A stretch of DNA of 64,000 nucleotides from Shimia sp. CNT1-13L.2. GTDB taxonomy: Bacteria > Pseudomonadota > Alphaproteobacteria > Rhodobacterales > Rhodobacteraceae. Both the position numbers and the translations under genes were made by a program. The notes below the pieces were generated by a model. That model did no database searches. It was given only the letters and a program-made list of their open reading frames with translations, and was not told the origin of the DNA. The stretch spans positions 1 through 64,000 of the forward strand of contig NZ_JANDJO010000006.1 of NCBI RefSeq assembly GCF_024331145.1. The letters are read 5' to 3'. The number at the start of each line of letters is the position of its first letter. The first letter of the stretch is position 1. This document shows positions 26,639 through 34,436 of this stretch, in pieces.

Positions 26639-27400
26639 TCAAAAGGCGCCCACCCCGACAAAGACCGCGCCTCCAATAAGCGCGAACCCAAGCGGCCGTG
26701 TCACCCAACGCCCGATATCGGGCAGTTTCTCCAAAACCATGATCACTGTCGCCAGCCCCATGAAAGCGATGTTCATAACCCCGCCGACAAACGCCAGCAG
26801 CATCAGCGCCCAGCAGCATCCCAGGCAGACCAGCCCAAGCCGCACCCCATTGCGCAGCGCCCCCTCGTCCCAGTGCTGCATGAAAAACATCATCGGCGCG
26901 CGGCACTTGCTCAGGCAGGCTTCCTTGACGGTCGAAAACTGGTAACCGCCCGCGACCAAAAGCAAGAAGGCCGACAAGAGCACCGAACGGCTGTCACCAA
27001 AGGTCGTGACCAGATCAGCTGCGAAAAGCGCCATCTGCACCGACGCGGCAATCACCGAAAACCCGATCCAGACCACGAGATAGCCCCAGACCAGATGCGC
27101 AAACCGCCCGCTGGACGTGGTTTTGCTCAGCTCTTCATAGGTCGCGAAAGCGGGCAATGCGGTCGGCGCCATCATCGCCGCCGACATCAGGACCCACATC
27201 AGGAACACGCGCAGGAATCCGGCCGCATCCGGCGTCACCGTGCACAGGCTCTCCCAGAACTCCGCCCCATAGATCATGCCCGCCTCGCGCATTTCGGCAG
27301 GCAGGGCCATCGCGAAAAGCACCGCCCATGCCGCCAGAATGCCCCCGAACAGGGCAAGCCAGTGCCAACCGGTCATAGCTCTGATGCGCGCTGCTACCAC
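26639..27400 (-). CDS. DUF2182 family integral membrane protein, putative metal binding
   Basis: This 253-residue protein has about six to seven hydrophobic helices. Conserved polar/sulfur motifs include VLMSAAMMAPTALPAF near 70, the KEACLSKCRAP motif near 159 and LGCCWALMLLAFV near 193. These Met/Cys motifs define the DUF2182 family and suggest metal coordination in the membrane. A GTG at 27400 with GGAGAG eight bases upstream is the chosen start. It is the first gene after the divergent operator region, so it should respond to the GntR regulator together with dmdA. Confidence 0.85.
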   Translation of the reverse strand: MVAARIRAMTGWHWLALFGGILAAWAVLFAMALPAEMREAGMIYGAEFWESLCTVTPDAAGFLRVFLMWVLMSAAMMAPTALPAFATYEELSKTTSSGRFAHLVWGYLVVWIGFSVIAASVQMALFAADLVTTFGDSRSVLLSAFLLLVAGGYQFSTVKEACLSKCRAPMMFFMQHWDEGALRNGVRLGLVCLGCCWALMLLAFVGGVMNIAFMGLATVIMVLEKLPDIGRWVTRPLGFALIGGAVFVGVGAF

Positions 27401-27434
27401 GGCAGTCTCTCCGACGACTCAATCCTTGTATTTA

Positions 27435-27480
27435 AATTGTCAGACAATTAAACTCAGATCAAACAATAAATGTCAGACAA
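27435..27480. promoter_or_regulatory. Two FadR-like operators in the divergent promoter
   Basis: Site A is a perfect 15-bp palindrome AATTGTC-A-GACAATT at 27435-27449. Site B, ATGTCAGACAA, lies at 27470-27480 and ends at the base before the GntR start codon. Both fit the FadR-subfamily pattern T-N-GT-N3-AC-N-A. Their centres are 33 bp apart, three helical turns. Binding would cover the promoters of both the regulator and the DUF2182-DUF1326-dmdA-acuI operon. Confidence 0.78.
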
Positions 27481-28218
27481 ATGAAAATAGACCCCAAAAG
27501 CCGCGCCGACCTCTCTGCCCAGATTGCCAAGGCGATCCGCGACTCCATCATCAACGGAGAGATGGACGTCGACGAACGCCTGCCGTCCGAGGCGGAACTG
27601 TCCGAACAGTTCGACGTCTCGCGCCCCACCGTGCGCGAAGCCTTGAAACGCCTTGCAGCCCAGAACCTGATCCGCACCCAACGCGGCGCGTCCGGCGGCG
27701 CCTTCGTGCGCCGTCTGTCCTATGAAGACGCCTACGCCAACCACATCACCACCTCGACACTTCTTCTGTCGATGAACGCAGTGGATTTCGAAACCGCCTG
27801 CGAAGCCCGCTATGCCCTTGAACGGGCCTGCGCCCCGATGTCCGCCAAGCGCCGCTCACCCGACCACCTCGCCACCATGCGCGCCGAGATTCACCGCCAG
27901 TCCCAACCCGGCCTGACCGACGAGAGTTTCTGCGACAGTGACGTCGCCTTTCACCGCGCACTGGTCGATGGCGCCGACAACCCCGTACTCTCCTATCAAC
28001 TTGCCGGCGCGGTCGAGGCCATGCAGCCGCTGATGAACATGATCACCTTCACCGAACGCAACCGCGAGATGATCGTCGGCCTGCACACCCGCATCGCCGA
28101 CGCCCTCGAAGCCCGGAATGCCGAAGACGCAGACACAGCCCTTGCGGAACTCACGGCCTACACCCTGCAACTGGGTGAAGAGGCCATGAAAGCGCGTGAA
28201 GCGCGCACGGCCAAATGA
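27481..28218 (+). CDS. GntR-family regulator, FadR (FCD) subfamily
   Basis: This 245-residue protein has an N-terminal winged helix: AIRDSIINGEMDVDERLPSEAEL, then FDVSRPTVREALKRLAAQ and TQRGASGGAFV. A C-terminal all-helical FCD domain follows, with FCDSDVAFHRALVDGADNPVL near 145 carrying the metal/ligand residues. No Shine-Dalgarno precedes the ATG; the region is occupied by operator B, so a leaderless transcript is likely. By position it should regulate the dmdA operon and itself. A GntR gene also accompanies dmdA in Ruegeria pomeroyi as I recall. The effector is unknown. Confidence 0.9.
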   Translation: MKIDPKSRADLSAQIAKAIRDSIINGEMDVDERLPSEAELSEQFDVSRPTVREALKRLAAQNLIRTQRGASGGAFVRRLSYEDAYANHITTSTLLLSMNAVDFETACEARYALERACAPMSAKRRSPDHLATMRAEIHRQSQPGLTDESFCDSDVAFHRALVDGADNPVLSYQLAGAVEAMQPLMNMITFTERNREMIVGLHTRIADALEARNAEDADTALAELTAYTLQLGEEAMKAREARTAK

Positions 28219-28231
28219 AACGAGCGCCCCG

Positions 28232-28615
28232 ATGATCATCCGCAAGCGCACTGACATCGAACAGACCGACAGGTTCGTCCACTGGGGCAACGGCACCAGC
28301 CACCGCTTTTTGGTGGAATCCGACGGCATGGGTTTCACCCTGTGCCACACGATCGTTTTCGCGGGCACCTCTACCGAGTTGAAATACGAAAACCATCTCG
28401 AGGCCTGCTACTGCATTCAGGGCGCAGGCTGGGTCAGCAGCGGCGGCAGAACACATCGCATTGAACCGGGCACCCTCTATGCGCTCGACCAACACGATGA
28501 ACATGTCCTCACCGCCGATGATGCGGGCGATCTTGTTCTGGTGAGCGTCTTTAACCCGCCCCTGACGGGCACGGAATCCCACGACCCGAACGCCCAAGGC
28601 CCATCCGGTTATTGA
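28232..28615 (+). CDS. ectC: Solitary ectoine synthase
   Basis: This 127-residue cupin starts MIIRKRTDIEQTDRFVHWGNG. The residues reported as important in EctC are present: Arg25, Thr40, Tyr52, Glu57, Tyr83 and His91 (metal site), Phe107, Glu115 and His117 in FNPPLTGTESHD. YENHLEACYCIQG and EPGTLYALDQHDEH are family hallmarks. EctC cyclises N-gamma-acetyl-diaminobutyrate to ectoine. No ectA, ectB or ectD is in the window. It follows the GntR gene by 13 bp and may be under the same control. It may salvage an imported precursor or act on another substrate. Confidence 0.9.
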   Translation: MIIRKRTDIEQTDRFVHWGNGTSHRFLVESDGMGFTLCHTIVFAGTSTELKYENHLEACYCIQGAGWVSSGGRTHRIEPGTLYALDQHDEHVLTADDAGDLVLVSVFNPPLTGTESHDPNAQGPSGY

Positions 28616-28685
28616 ATTGGTAACTGCTGGAAATCACCGCACTTTCCATTAGGGTTTTGCGATTCCCCGACGGCGCACCTCCGCA

Positions 28686-28718
28686 ATACCGACATGATAC
28701 CGACGCAATACCGACGTG
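28686..28718 (+). repeat. Three 11-bp tandem repeats (ATACCGACNNN)
   Basis: ATACCGAC occurs at 28686, 28697 and 28708, exactly 11 bp apart, that is, on one face of the helix. The array lies 35 bp upstream of the tmRNA promoter. The same motif in the opposite orientation and with the same 11-bp step occurs at 59066-59095. It looks like a multi-site protein-binding element. Confidence 0.65.
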
Positions 28719-28752
28719 GGTTTCACCGTTAACACGACAGCCCTCAAACCCC

Positions 28753-28781
28753 TTGCAACCGCCCCGATTGCCGCCTATCTA
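28753..28781 (+). promoter_or_regulatory. Promoter of the tmRNA gene
   Basis: TTGCAA (28753-28758), 17-bp spacer, TATCTA (28776-28781). The predicted start is about 28788, just before the acceptor piece. Confidence 0.7.
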
Positions 28782-28787
28782 AGCCCT

Positions 28788-29098
28788 GTTCCCTCGGGAA
28801 CTATGGACATAAACGCGCTCATAATAAGCGGATCGGACCCGGGGGCGGTACCCGGCGGCTCCACCAACATCCTTCGTTTGGGGATCAAGGGGCCGAAATA
28901 GGATCGACGAACGTCTAAAGGGGTTAGCTTTGTCTCGGCTGTCTGCCACCGTTATCGGCGAAACTAGTACAATTGCAAACGACAATCGTGCTCCGGTTGC
29001 TCTGGCTGCGTAAGCAGTTCGAGTCGAACCGACTTTAAGCCCTGATGCCTAGCCGCGTCAGGCGGGGTTCGCAGGTACCTGGCAACAGAAACCTGCAC
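28788..29098 (+). ncRNA. ssrA: Circularly permuted two-piece tmRNA
   Basis: The acceptor piece ends ...CGGCTCC-A-CCA at 28866. After a short intervening stretch (about 28867-28888) the coding piece begins GGGGCCG at 28889, and these seven bases pair with CGGCTCC. The downstream GGATCGACG resembles the usual tmRNA 5' region. The tag frame is 28975-29010, encoding ANDNRAPVALAA, with TAA at 29011-29013. A GCAGGT/ACCTGC stem closes near 29098. The CCA-bearing part lies upstream of the tag part, the alphaproteobacterial permuted layout. tmRNA rescues stalled ribosomes; tagged proteins go to ClpXP, and its adaptor sspB lies 2 kb downstream. The outer ends are approximate. Confidence 0.93.
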
Positions 29099-29175
29099 TC
29101 ATTTCCCTTAACCAAATCCTCAGACCTCTGGCTTAGCCTGCTTCTTGCGCGACCTGCACAGGAGCATTTAACCCA

Positions 29176-29601
29176 ATGGGAAAAAAAGAAATTCTGGAAG
29201 AATGGTATCGTCGCGTCTGGCGCGAGGGCGAACTTGAAGCAATAGATGAACTGTTCGCTCCAGACACCCAGGCCGCCGGGCTAATCCCCGAAATGCGCAT
29301 GGGCCCTACCGAGTTTCGCGAACTTGTCCCGATGTTCCTCGAACTGGTCGACAGCCCGAAATTCACCCTCGACAAGGTCATGGAAGACGGCGATTGGGCC
29401 GCGGCGCTCTTGTCCGTCAATGCCACCGTTTCCGCCACCGGAAAACCCGTCTTCGCCACCGGTCAGCTTTTTGCCCGTTTCGAGGGGGATACAATGGTCG
29501 AAACCTACAATTGCTTTGATTTCATGGGCTTCTTTGAACAACTCGATCTCCTGCCCGAGCAATCCATGGCCCTTTGCCTCACGGGACAGGCCATCGGCTG
29601 A
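29176..29601 (+). CDS. SnoaL/NTF2-like protein
   Basis: This 141-residue protein has the features of SnoaL-like cone folds: KEILEEWYRRVWREGELEAIDELFAPD at the start, MGPTEFRELVPMFLELVD near 40 and a C-terminal GQLFARFEGDTMVETYNCFD. Members include polyketide cyclases, limonene-epoxide-hydrolase relatives and many uncharacterised proteins. A GGAG lies rather far (about 13 bases) upstream of the ATG. No neighbour points to a substrate. Confidence 0.75.
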   Translation: MGKKEILEEWYRRVWREGELEAIDELFAPDTQAAGLIPEMRMGPTEFRELVPMFLELVDSPKFTLDKVMEDGDWAAALLSVNATVSATGKPVFATGQLFARFEGDTMVETYNCFDFMGFFEQLDLLPEQSMALCLTGQAIG

Positions 29602-29654
29602 TCCTGTCACCGATTTTGCTTGCGTGAATCGCGACACCGTGTTGCTTGCCCTAC

Positions 29655-30899
29655 ATGAGCACCACACCGACACTGCCCGACCTCTTCCGCGTCTTTGGCC
29701 GCATCGGCATCCTGTCCTTTGGCGGGCCTGCGGCCCAGATCAGCCTGATGCACCGCGAATTGGTCGATCGCACCGGCTGGATCAAGGAAGAGCAGTTTCT
29801 TGGTGCCCTGTCCTTCTGCATGTTCCTTCCCGGCCCCGAAGCGATGCAACTTGCCACCTACGCCGGCTGGAAGCTACGCGGTGTCCCCGGCGGGCTAATC
29901 GGTGGCCTGCTTTTCGTTCTGCCCGGCGCGCTTACCATTTCTTTACTGGCCTACCTCTATATTGCCTTCGGTTCGGTCCCCGCTGTTGAGGCGGCCTTTC
30001 TGGGCATTCAGGCAACGGTGATCGCGATCATAGTTCAGGCGATGTTTCGCCTGTCTTTCAAGGTGTTGAACGGAGCGCTAAACCTGATCGTTGCGGCACT
30101 CAGTTTCCTCTGCCTTTACACGGGCCTCCTGCCTTTCCCGGCGGTGATCCTGCTTGCGGGTGTATTGGGCGCCCTGCTTGCACAACCCGAGGTAAGTTCT
30201 GACGCGCCCGCGTCACCGATGCACAATCGGCCCCTTTCGACCGTGTTGACCTGGGCCGGTCTCTGGGCTGCCCCCATCCTGTTGGTATGGATGCTGGACC
30301 ACCAGTTCCTGCTGACTCTCGCCCTGTTTTTCTCGAAACTGGCCGTGGTCACCTTCGGAGGTGCCTACGCAGTGCTTGCCTATATGGTTCAGGCCGTGGT
30401 GAACGACTATCAGTGGCTGGAAACTGCCCAAATGATGGACGCTCTCGGCCTTGCTGAAACGACTCCCGGTCCGCTCATCCTCGTCACCCAGTTCACCGGT
30501 ATCCTTGCAGGCAACGCCCAAGGCGGCCTTTCGCTGGCGATCCTGGCAGGCCTTCTCACCTTATGGTGCACCTTCACACCGTGTTTTCTCTGGATCTTCT
30601 CAGCGGCTCCTTACGTGGAAAACCTGCTTTCTCAACCCAGGCTCACAGGCGCTCTGAAAATGATTTCTGCCGCCGTACTTGGCGTCATCGCAAACCTAAG
30701 CCTTTGGTTTGCAATGCACTTCCTGTTCGACGAAGTGTCCCAAACAGTCTTTGGCGCGGTCCCGAAACTTGACAGTTTCGCGATGATGCCAGCTTTCCTT
30801 GCAGGCGTTGCCGCGCTTCTTCTGCTCGCTTTAAGGCTGCCCCTTCTGGCAACTCTCGCCGCCATGGCGGTGCTCGCAACCGGAATTTCCCTTACGTAA
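29655..30899 (+). CDS. chrA: Chromate transporter family protein (ChrA-like)
   Basis: This 414-residue membrane protein has two tandem CHR-type halves. The first has FGRIGILSFGGPAAQISLMHRELV near 14 and FLPGPEAMQLATYAGW near 57. The second has SKLAVVTFGGAYAVLAYM near 223 and ETTPGPLILVTQFTG near 270. Known members export chromate; many marine homologues are of unproven specificity. The ATG at 29655 is preferred over an upstream TTG. It is not adjacent to other metal-resistance genes. Confidence 0.88.
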   Translation: MSTTPTLPDLFRVFGRIGILSFGGPAAQISLMHRELVDRTGWIKEEQFLGALSFCMFLPGPEAMQLATYAGWKLRGVPGGLIGGLLFVLPGALTISLLAYLYIAFGSVPAVEAAFLGIQATVIAIIVQAMFRLSFKVLNGALNLIVAALSFLCLYTGLLPFPAVILLAGVLGALLAQPEVSSDAPASPMHNRPLSTVLTWAGLWAAPILLVWMLDHQFLLTLALFFSKLAVVTFGGAYAVLAYMVQAVVNDYQWLETAQMMDALGLAETTPGPLILVTQFTGILAGNAQGGLSLAILAGLLTLWCTFTPCFLWIFSAAPYVENLLSQPRLTGALKMISAAVLGVIANLSLWFAMHFLFDEVSQTVFGAVPKLDSFAMMPAFLAGVAALLLLALRLPLLATLAAMAVLATGISLT

Positions 30900-30995
30900 A
30901 TTAATCCCGTACAGGCCACGTAAAATTTGCCTGCCTCTCTTTTGTTTCCCTCCGAATCTTCTATGGTGGGAGACAGATCATCCAATGGTGAACCG

Positions 30996-31469
30996 ATGCC
31001 CCGAACTATCGACTACGGAAACCTTATGCACCGTGCCATGCGCAGCCTGATTCAGGATGTGTTATGCGACGTTGAAAAGAACGGTCTTCCGGGTGAGCAT
31101 CACTTTTTCATCACCTTTGACACCCACCACCCCGACGTTCAGATCGCGGATTGGCTGGTGGATCGTTACCCCGGCGAAATGACCGTCGTCATGCAGCACT
31201 GGTATGAAAACCTGCATGTCACCGACGAAGGGTTCTCGGTCACGCTGAACTTCGGCGACTCTCCGGAACCGCTCTACATTCCCTACGATGCCATCAAGAC
31301 CTTCGTTGATCCCTCGGTCGAGTTCGGTCTGCGCTTTGAAACGCAGGACGATGACGATGATCTCGAAGATCTGGAAGACATTGTCGAAGAAGACGAGATC
31401 GAAGCAGAGGACGAACCCGAACGCAAAGAAGCCGACGTTGTCAGCCTTGACAGCTTCCGCAAGGGATAA
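30996..31469 (+). CDS. sspB: SspB, ClpXP adaptor for ssrA-tagged proteins
   Basis: This 157-residue protein starts MPRTIDYGNLMHRAMRSLIQDVL and has the SspB core LPGEHHFFITFDTHHPDV then VVMQHWYENLHVTDEGFSVTLNFG. A long acidic linker (DDDDDLEDLEDIVEEDEIEAE) leads to the C-terminal ClpX-binding tail VVSLDSFRKG. It tethers tmRNA-tagged proteins to ClpXP. The start at 30996 is chosen by family alignment; an upstream in-frame ATG exists. It lies beside fumC and 2 kb from ssrA. Confidence 0.93.
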   Translation: MPRTIDYGNLMHRAMRSLIQDVLCDVEKNGLPGEHHFFITFDTHHPDVQIADWLVDRYPGEMTVVMQHWYENLHVTDEGFSVTLNFGDSPEPLYIPYDAIKTFVDPSVEFGLRFETQDDDDDLEDLEDIVEEDEIEAEDEPERKEADVVSLDSFRKG

Positions 31470-31585
31470 ATCCTGCGACTGGGCCAATTTGCCGCCTAAC
31501 GCCCATTGTATTCCACTGTATACCGCATTGAAATTCTCGCCGGTTTCTCTATGAAACGGGCTGACACTGTTACGGAGCCTGACCG

Positions 31586-32980
31586 ATGACCAACACCCGC
31601 ACCGAAACCGACAGCTTTGGCCCTCTCGAGGTGCCCTCCGACAAGTATTGGGGCGCCCAGACCCAACGCTCGATCATGAACTTCCCCATTGGCTGGGAAA
31701 AGCAGCCCGTCGCCATCGTCCGCGCGCTGGGCGTGATCAAACAGGCCTGCGCAATGCAGAACAAGGCAACCGGCAAGATGGACGCAAAGATTGCAGACGC
31801 CGTCATTCAGGCCGCAAGCGAAGTGGTTGCGGGCAAGTTTGACGACAACTTCCCGCTCGTCGTCTGGCAGACGGGGTCTGGCACCCAGTCGAACATGAAC
31901 TCGAACGAGGTGATCGCCAACCGTGCCATCGAAATCCTCGGCGGCGTAATTGGGTCCAAGGATCCGGTTCACCCCAACGATCACTGCAACATGGGCCAGT
32001 CCTCGAACGACACTTTCCCGACCGCGATGCATATCGCCGCCGCGATGACCGTGCGTGACGTTCTGCTTCCCGGCCTGAACAAGCTGGCTGCGGGCCTCGA
32101 GCAGAAGTCCGAAGAATTCAAGGACATCATCAAGATCGGCCGCACCCACACCCAGGACGCGACTCCGCTGACCCTGGGCCAGGAATTCGGCGGCTACGCC
32201 CACCAGATCCGTCAGGGCATTGCCCGCGTCGAAGCCGCCCTGCCCGGCATCTATGAGCTCGCACAAGGCGGCACCGCGGTTGGCACCGGCCTGAACACCC
32301 AGAAAGGCTGGGGCGAAGCCGTTGCCGCGAACATGGCAGAAATCACCGGCCTTCCCTTCGTGACGGCCCCCAACAAGTTCGAAGCTCTGGCAGCACATGA
32401 CGCGATGGTCTTCATGTCCGGCGCTCTGGCAACCGTTGCCGGTGCGATGTACAAGATCGCCAACGACATCCGCTTCCTCGGCTCGGGCCCCCGTTCGGGC
32501 CTTGGCGAACTGATCCTGCCAGAGAACGAACCCGGCTCGTCGATCATGCCGGGCAAGGTCAACCCGACCCAGGCCGAAGCGATGACGCAGGTTGCCGCGC
32601 ATGTCATGGGCAACAACGCCGCGATGACCTTTGCTGGTTCGCAGGGCCACTTCGAGCTGAACGTCTACAACCCGATGATGTCCTACAACCTGCTGCAATC
32701 CATGCAGCTGCTGGGCGACGTCGCAGACAGCTTTACCGAGCGTATGCTGCTGGGCATCAAGGCCAACGAGCCGCGCATCGACAAACTGATGAAAGAGTCG
32801 CTGATGCTGGTCACCGCCCTGGCACCCACCATCGGCTATGACAACGCAACCACCGTTGCCAAGACCGCCCACAAGAACGGCACCACGCTCAAGGAAGAAG
32901 CCATCGCGCTTGGCTTTGTTGACGAAGCCACCTTCGACGCGGTTGTGCGCCCCGAGCAGATGATCGGGCCGAAAGACTGA
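31586..32980 (+). CDS. fumC: Class II fumarate hydratase
   Basis: This 464-residue enzyme has the fumarase/aspartase signature [13 protein letters not shown] near 318, [14 protein letters not shown] near 98, [13 protein letters not shown] near 138 and [16 protein letters not shown] near 186. It interconverts fumarate and malate in the TCA cycle, without an Fe-S cluster. A GGAG site precedes the ATG. Its stop overlaps the ATG of the DUF4169 gene (TGATG). Confidence 0.97.
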   Translation: MTNTRTETDSFGPLEVPSDKYWGAQTQRSIMNFPIGWEKQPVAIVRALGVIKQACAMQNKATGKMDAKIADAVIQAASEVVAGKFDDNFPLVVWQTGSGTQSNMNSNEVIANRAIEILGGVIGSKDPVHPNDHCNMGQSSNDTFPTAMHIAAAMTVRDVLLPGLNKLAAGLEQKSEEFKDIIKIGRTHTQDATPLTLGQEFGGYAHQIRQGIARVEAALPGIYELAQGGTAVGTGLNTQKGWGEAVAANMAEITGLPFVTAPNKFEALAAHDAMVFMSGALATVAGAMYKIANDIRFLGSGPRSGLGELILPENEPGSSIMPGKVNPTQAEAMTQVAAHVMGNNAAMTFAGSQGHFELNVYNPMMSYNLLQSMQLLGDVADSFTERMLLGIKANEPRIDKLMKESLMLVTALAPTIGYDNATTVAKTAHKNGTTLKEEAIALGFVDEATFDAVVRPEQMIGPKD

Positions 32981-33159
32981 TGTCAGAGCCGGTCAATCTG
33001 AACCGGTTCAGAAAACAAAAAGCGCGGGCCGAGAAAAAGGCCCGCGCTGACGAAAACGCGGTAAAATTCGGCCGGACGAAGGCCGAGAAACAACGCGAAA
33101 CGGCAGAGCGCGAAAAATCCATCCGGCGCATCGACGATCACAAGCGTGAAGAACCATGA
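32980..33159 (+). CDS. Small basic DUF4169-type protein
   Basis: This 59-residue highly charged protein ([20 protein letters not shown] at the start, rich in Arg, Lys, Glu and Ala) matches the DUF4169 family found next to fumC in Rhodobacteraceae. Its ATG overlaps the fumC stop and its stop overlaps the next start (ATGA). A perfect 10-bp inverted repeat lies within its coding sequence. Function unknown. Confidence 0.85.
   Translation: MSEPVNLNRFRKQKARAEKKARADENAVKFGRTKAEKQRETAEREKSIRRIDDHKREEP
33021..33048 (+). repeat. Perfect inverted repeat inside the DUF4169 gene
   Basis: AGCGCGGGCC-GAGAAAAA-GGCCCGCGCT is a 10-bp stem with an 8-nt loop, 41 bp after the fumC stop. There is no T run. It could stabilise the fumC mRNA end or slow ribosomes. 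Confidence 0.6.
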
Positions 33160-33383
33160 ACGCGCGTCCTGTCAAACGTTCCCTTACGCTCCGCGGCCAC
33201 CGCACCAGCGTCTCGCTTGAAGATGCCTTCTGGAATGCCTTCAAAGATATCGCTGAAGAAAAGAAACAGCCAATCAACGCCTTGGCGGCCGATATTGATG
33301 CCGAACGCGAATTGGAAACCGGACTGGCGACTGCCATCCGGCTCTTTGTACTCGATCACTACAAACGCAAATCTGAAACCTGA
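33156..33383 (+). CDS. Ribbon-helix-helix domain protein
   Basis: This 75-residue protein reads KRSLTLRGHRTSVSLEDAFWNAFKDIAEEKKQPINALAADID, an RHH (CopG/Arc-like) fold with a short N-terminal strand. It overlaps the DUF4169 gene by ATGA and ends 4 bp from the convergent sufE gene. It probably binds DNA; the target is unknown. Confidence 0.8.
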   Translation: MNARPVKRSLTLRGHRTSVSLEDAFWNAFKDIAEEKKQPINALAADIDAERELETGLATAIRLFVLDHYKRKSET

Positions 33384-33387
33384 AGTC

Positions 33388-33798
33388 TCAGGCAGCCTCG
33401 CTCGCCACAAGCCGGATGCGTTCGATCATGGCGCGCAGACCGTTTGAGCGTTGCGACGACAGGTGTTCGTTCATGCCAAGCCGTTCCATCTCGGCACGCG
33501 CATCAACCTTGCCCACCTCTGCAACGGGCAACTCGTTATAAAGAGCACGGAGGACCGCGATCAAACCTCTTACGATCATCGCGTCGCTATCCCCATCAAA
33601 GGAAAACACGCCACCTTCGATCTTGGGATGCAGCCAGACCTGGGAGGCACAGCCATCCACCTTGGTCGCCGGAACTTTCAGCGCATCATCCAACGGATCC
33701 ATCGCCTTGCCCAACTCGATGACATGGCGATATCGGTCTTCCCAATCCTCGATGAACTCGAAGTCCTCGACGATCTCTTCGAATGCGGCAGTGGCCAT
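33388..33798 (-). CDS. sufE: SufE family sulfur-acceptor protein
   Basis: This 136-residue protein has the SufE pattern FEFIEDWEDRYRHVIELGKAM near 12 and KVDGCASQVWL near 48, whose Cys accepts persulfide from SufS. It supports Fe-S cluster assembly. The frame is open far upstream, but MATAAFEEIVEDF at 33798 with AGGGAGCAG upstream is the family start. No other suf gene is in the window. Confidence 0.92.
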   Translation of the reverse strand: MATAAFEEIVEDFEFIEDWEDRYRHVIELGKAMDPLDDALKVPATKVDGCASQVWLHPKIEGGVFSFDGDSDAMIVRGLIAVLRALYNELPVAEVGKVDARAEMERLGMNEHLSSQRSNGLRAMIERIRLVASEAA

Positions 33799-33926
33799 GT
33801 TCTGCTCCCTCTTGGCTTTCTTTTCAACTAGGCCGCAAAAAGGAAAAGGTCCAGCCCCCGATGGATGCTTTTCAACTGGCTTGGGATACGATAATTGTTC
33901 CTGCAAAAGTTGACGAGGTCGAGCCG

Positions 33927-34436
33927 ATGAACAAGAAACTGCTCTTTGCCATTTTGATTGCAACGACGGGTCTCAGCGCCTGCTCGACGCGGCTGAACCC
34001 GTTCAACTGGTTTGGCCGTAGCGAAGAGGTCGTTGTACCCGCAGGCGAAGCCAGGGAAATCAATCCCCTTATTCCAACCCGCGAAACCAGCCTGTTTCGC
34101 CGCCCCGAAGCCGAATACGCAGGTACACCGGTTCTCCAGATCAAGGAAATGGCTGTTGAGCGTGTTCCCGGAGGGGCCATTATCCGCGCAGAAGGGGTGG
34201 CAAAAGTTCAGGGCGCCCATGATGTTGTACTGAAGGCCCGCAATGGTGGTATTCCCGAGAAAGGTGTACTCACCTTTGATTTCCTTGCGGTGCAGCACCC
34301 ACGCGCGCCCCAAGGCGGACCGGAAGCCACGCGCTTGCTCACCGGTGCGATCCAGATGACCGATCAGCAGCTTGAGGGCGTCCGTACAATTCAGGTGGTT
34401 GGAGAAAGCAACGCGCGTCAAACGCGCCGCCGTTGA
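33927..34436 (+). CDS. Conserved lipoprotein of unknown function
   Basis: This 169-residue protein starts MNKKLLFAILIATTGLSAC, a lipoprotein signal with lipobox LSAC. It continues with STRLNPFNWFG and a beta-rich domain (ALIP-like turn INPLIPTRETSLFRR). I recognise it as a roseobacter-type conserved lipoprotein without assigned role. The GACGAGG upstream sets the start. Its stop codon directly abuts the convergent rnd stop with no spacer. Confidence 0.82.
   Translation: MNKKLLFAILIATTGLSACSTRLNPFNWFGRSEEVVVPAGEAREINPLIPTRETSLFRRPEAEYAGTPVLQIKEMAVERVPGGAIIRAEGVAKVQGAHDVVLKARNGGIPEKGVLTFDFLAVQHPRAPQGGPEATRLLTGAIQMTDQQLEGVRTIQVVGESNARQTRRR

Noticed and set aside
25781-27451. 556-codon plus-strand frame opposite DUF1326 and DUF2182
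   Set aside because: It is antisense to two genes with family motifs, ribosome-binding sites and operon spacing; it shows no domain.
28716-28901. 61-codon frame downstream of the 11-bp repeats
   Set aside because: It runs through the tmRNA promoter and acceptor piece; the RNA gene explains the sequence.
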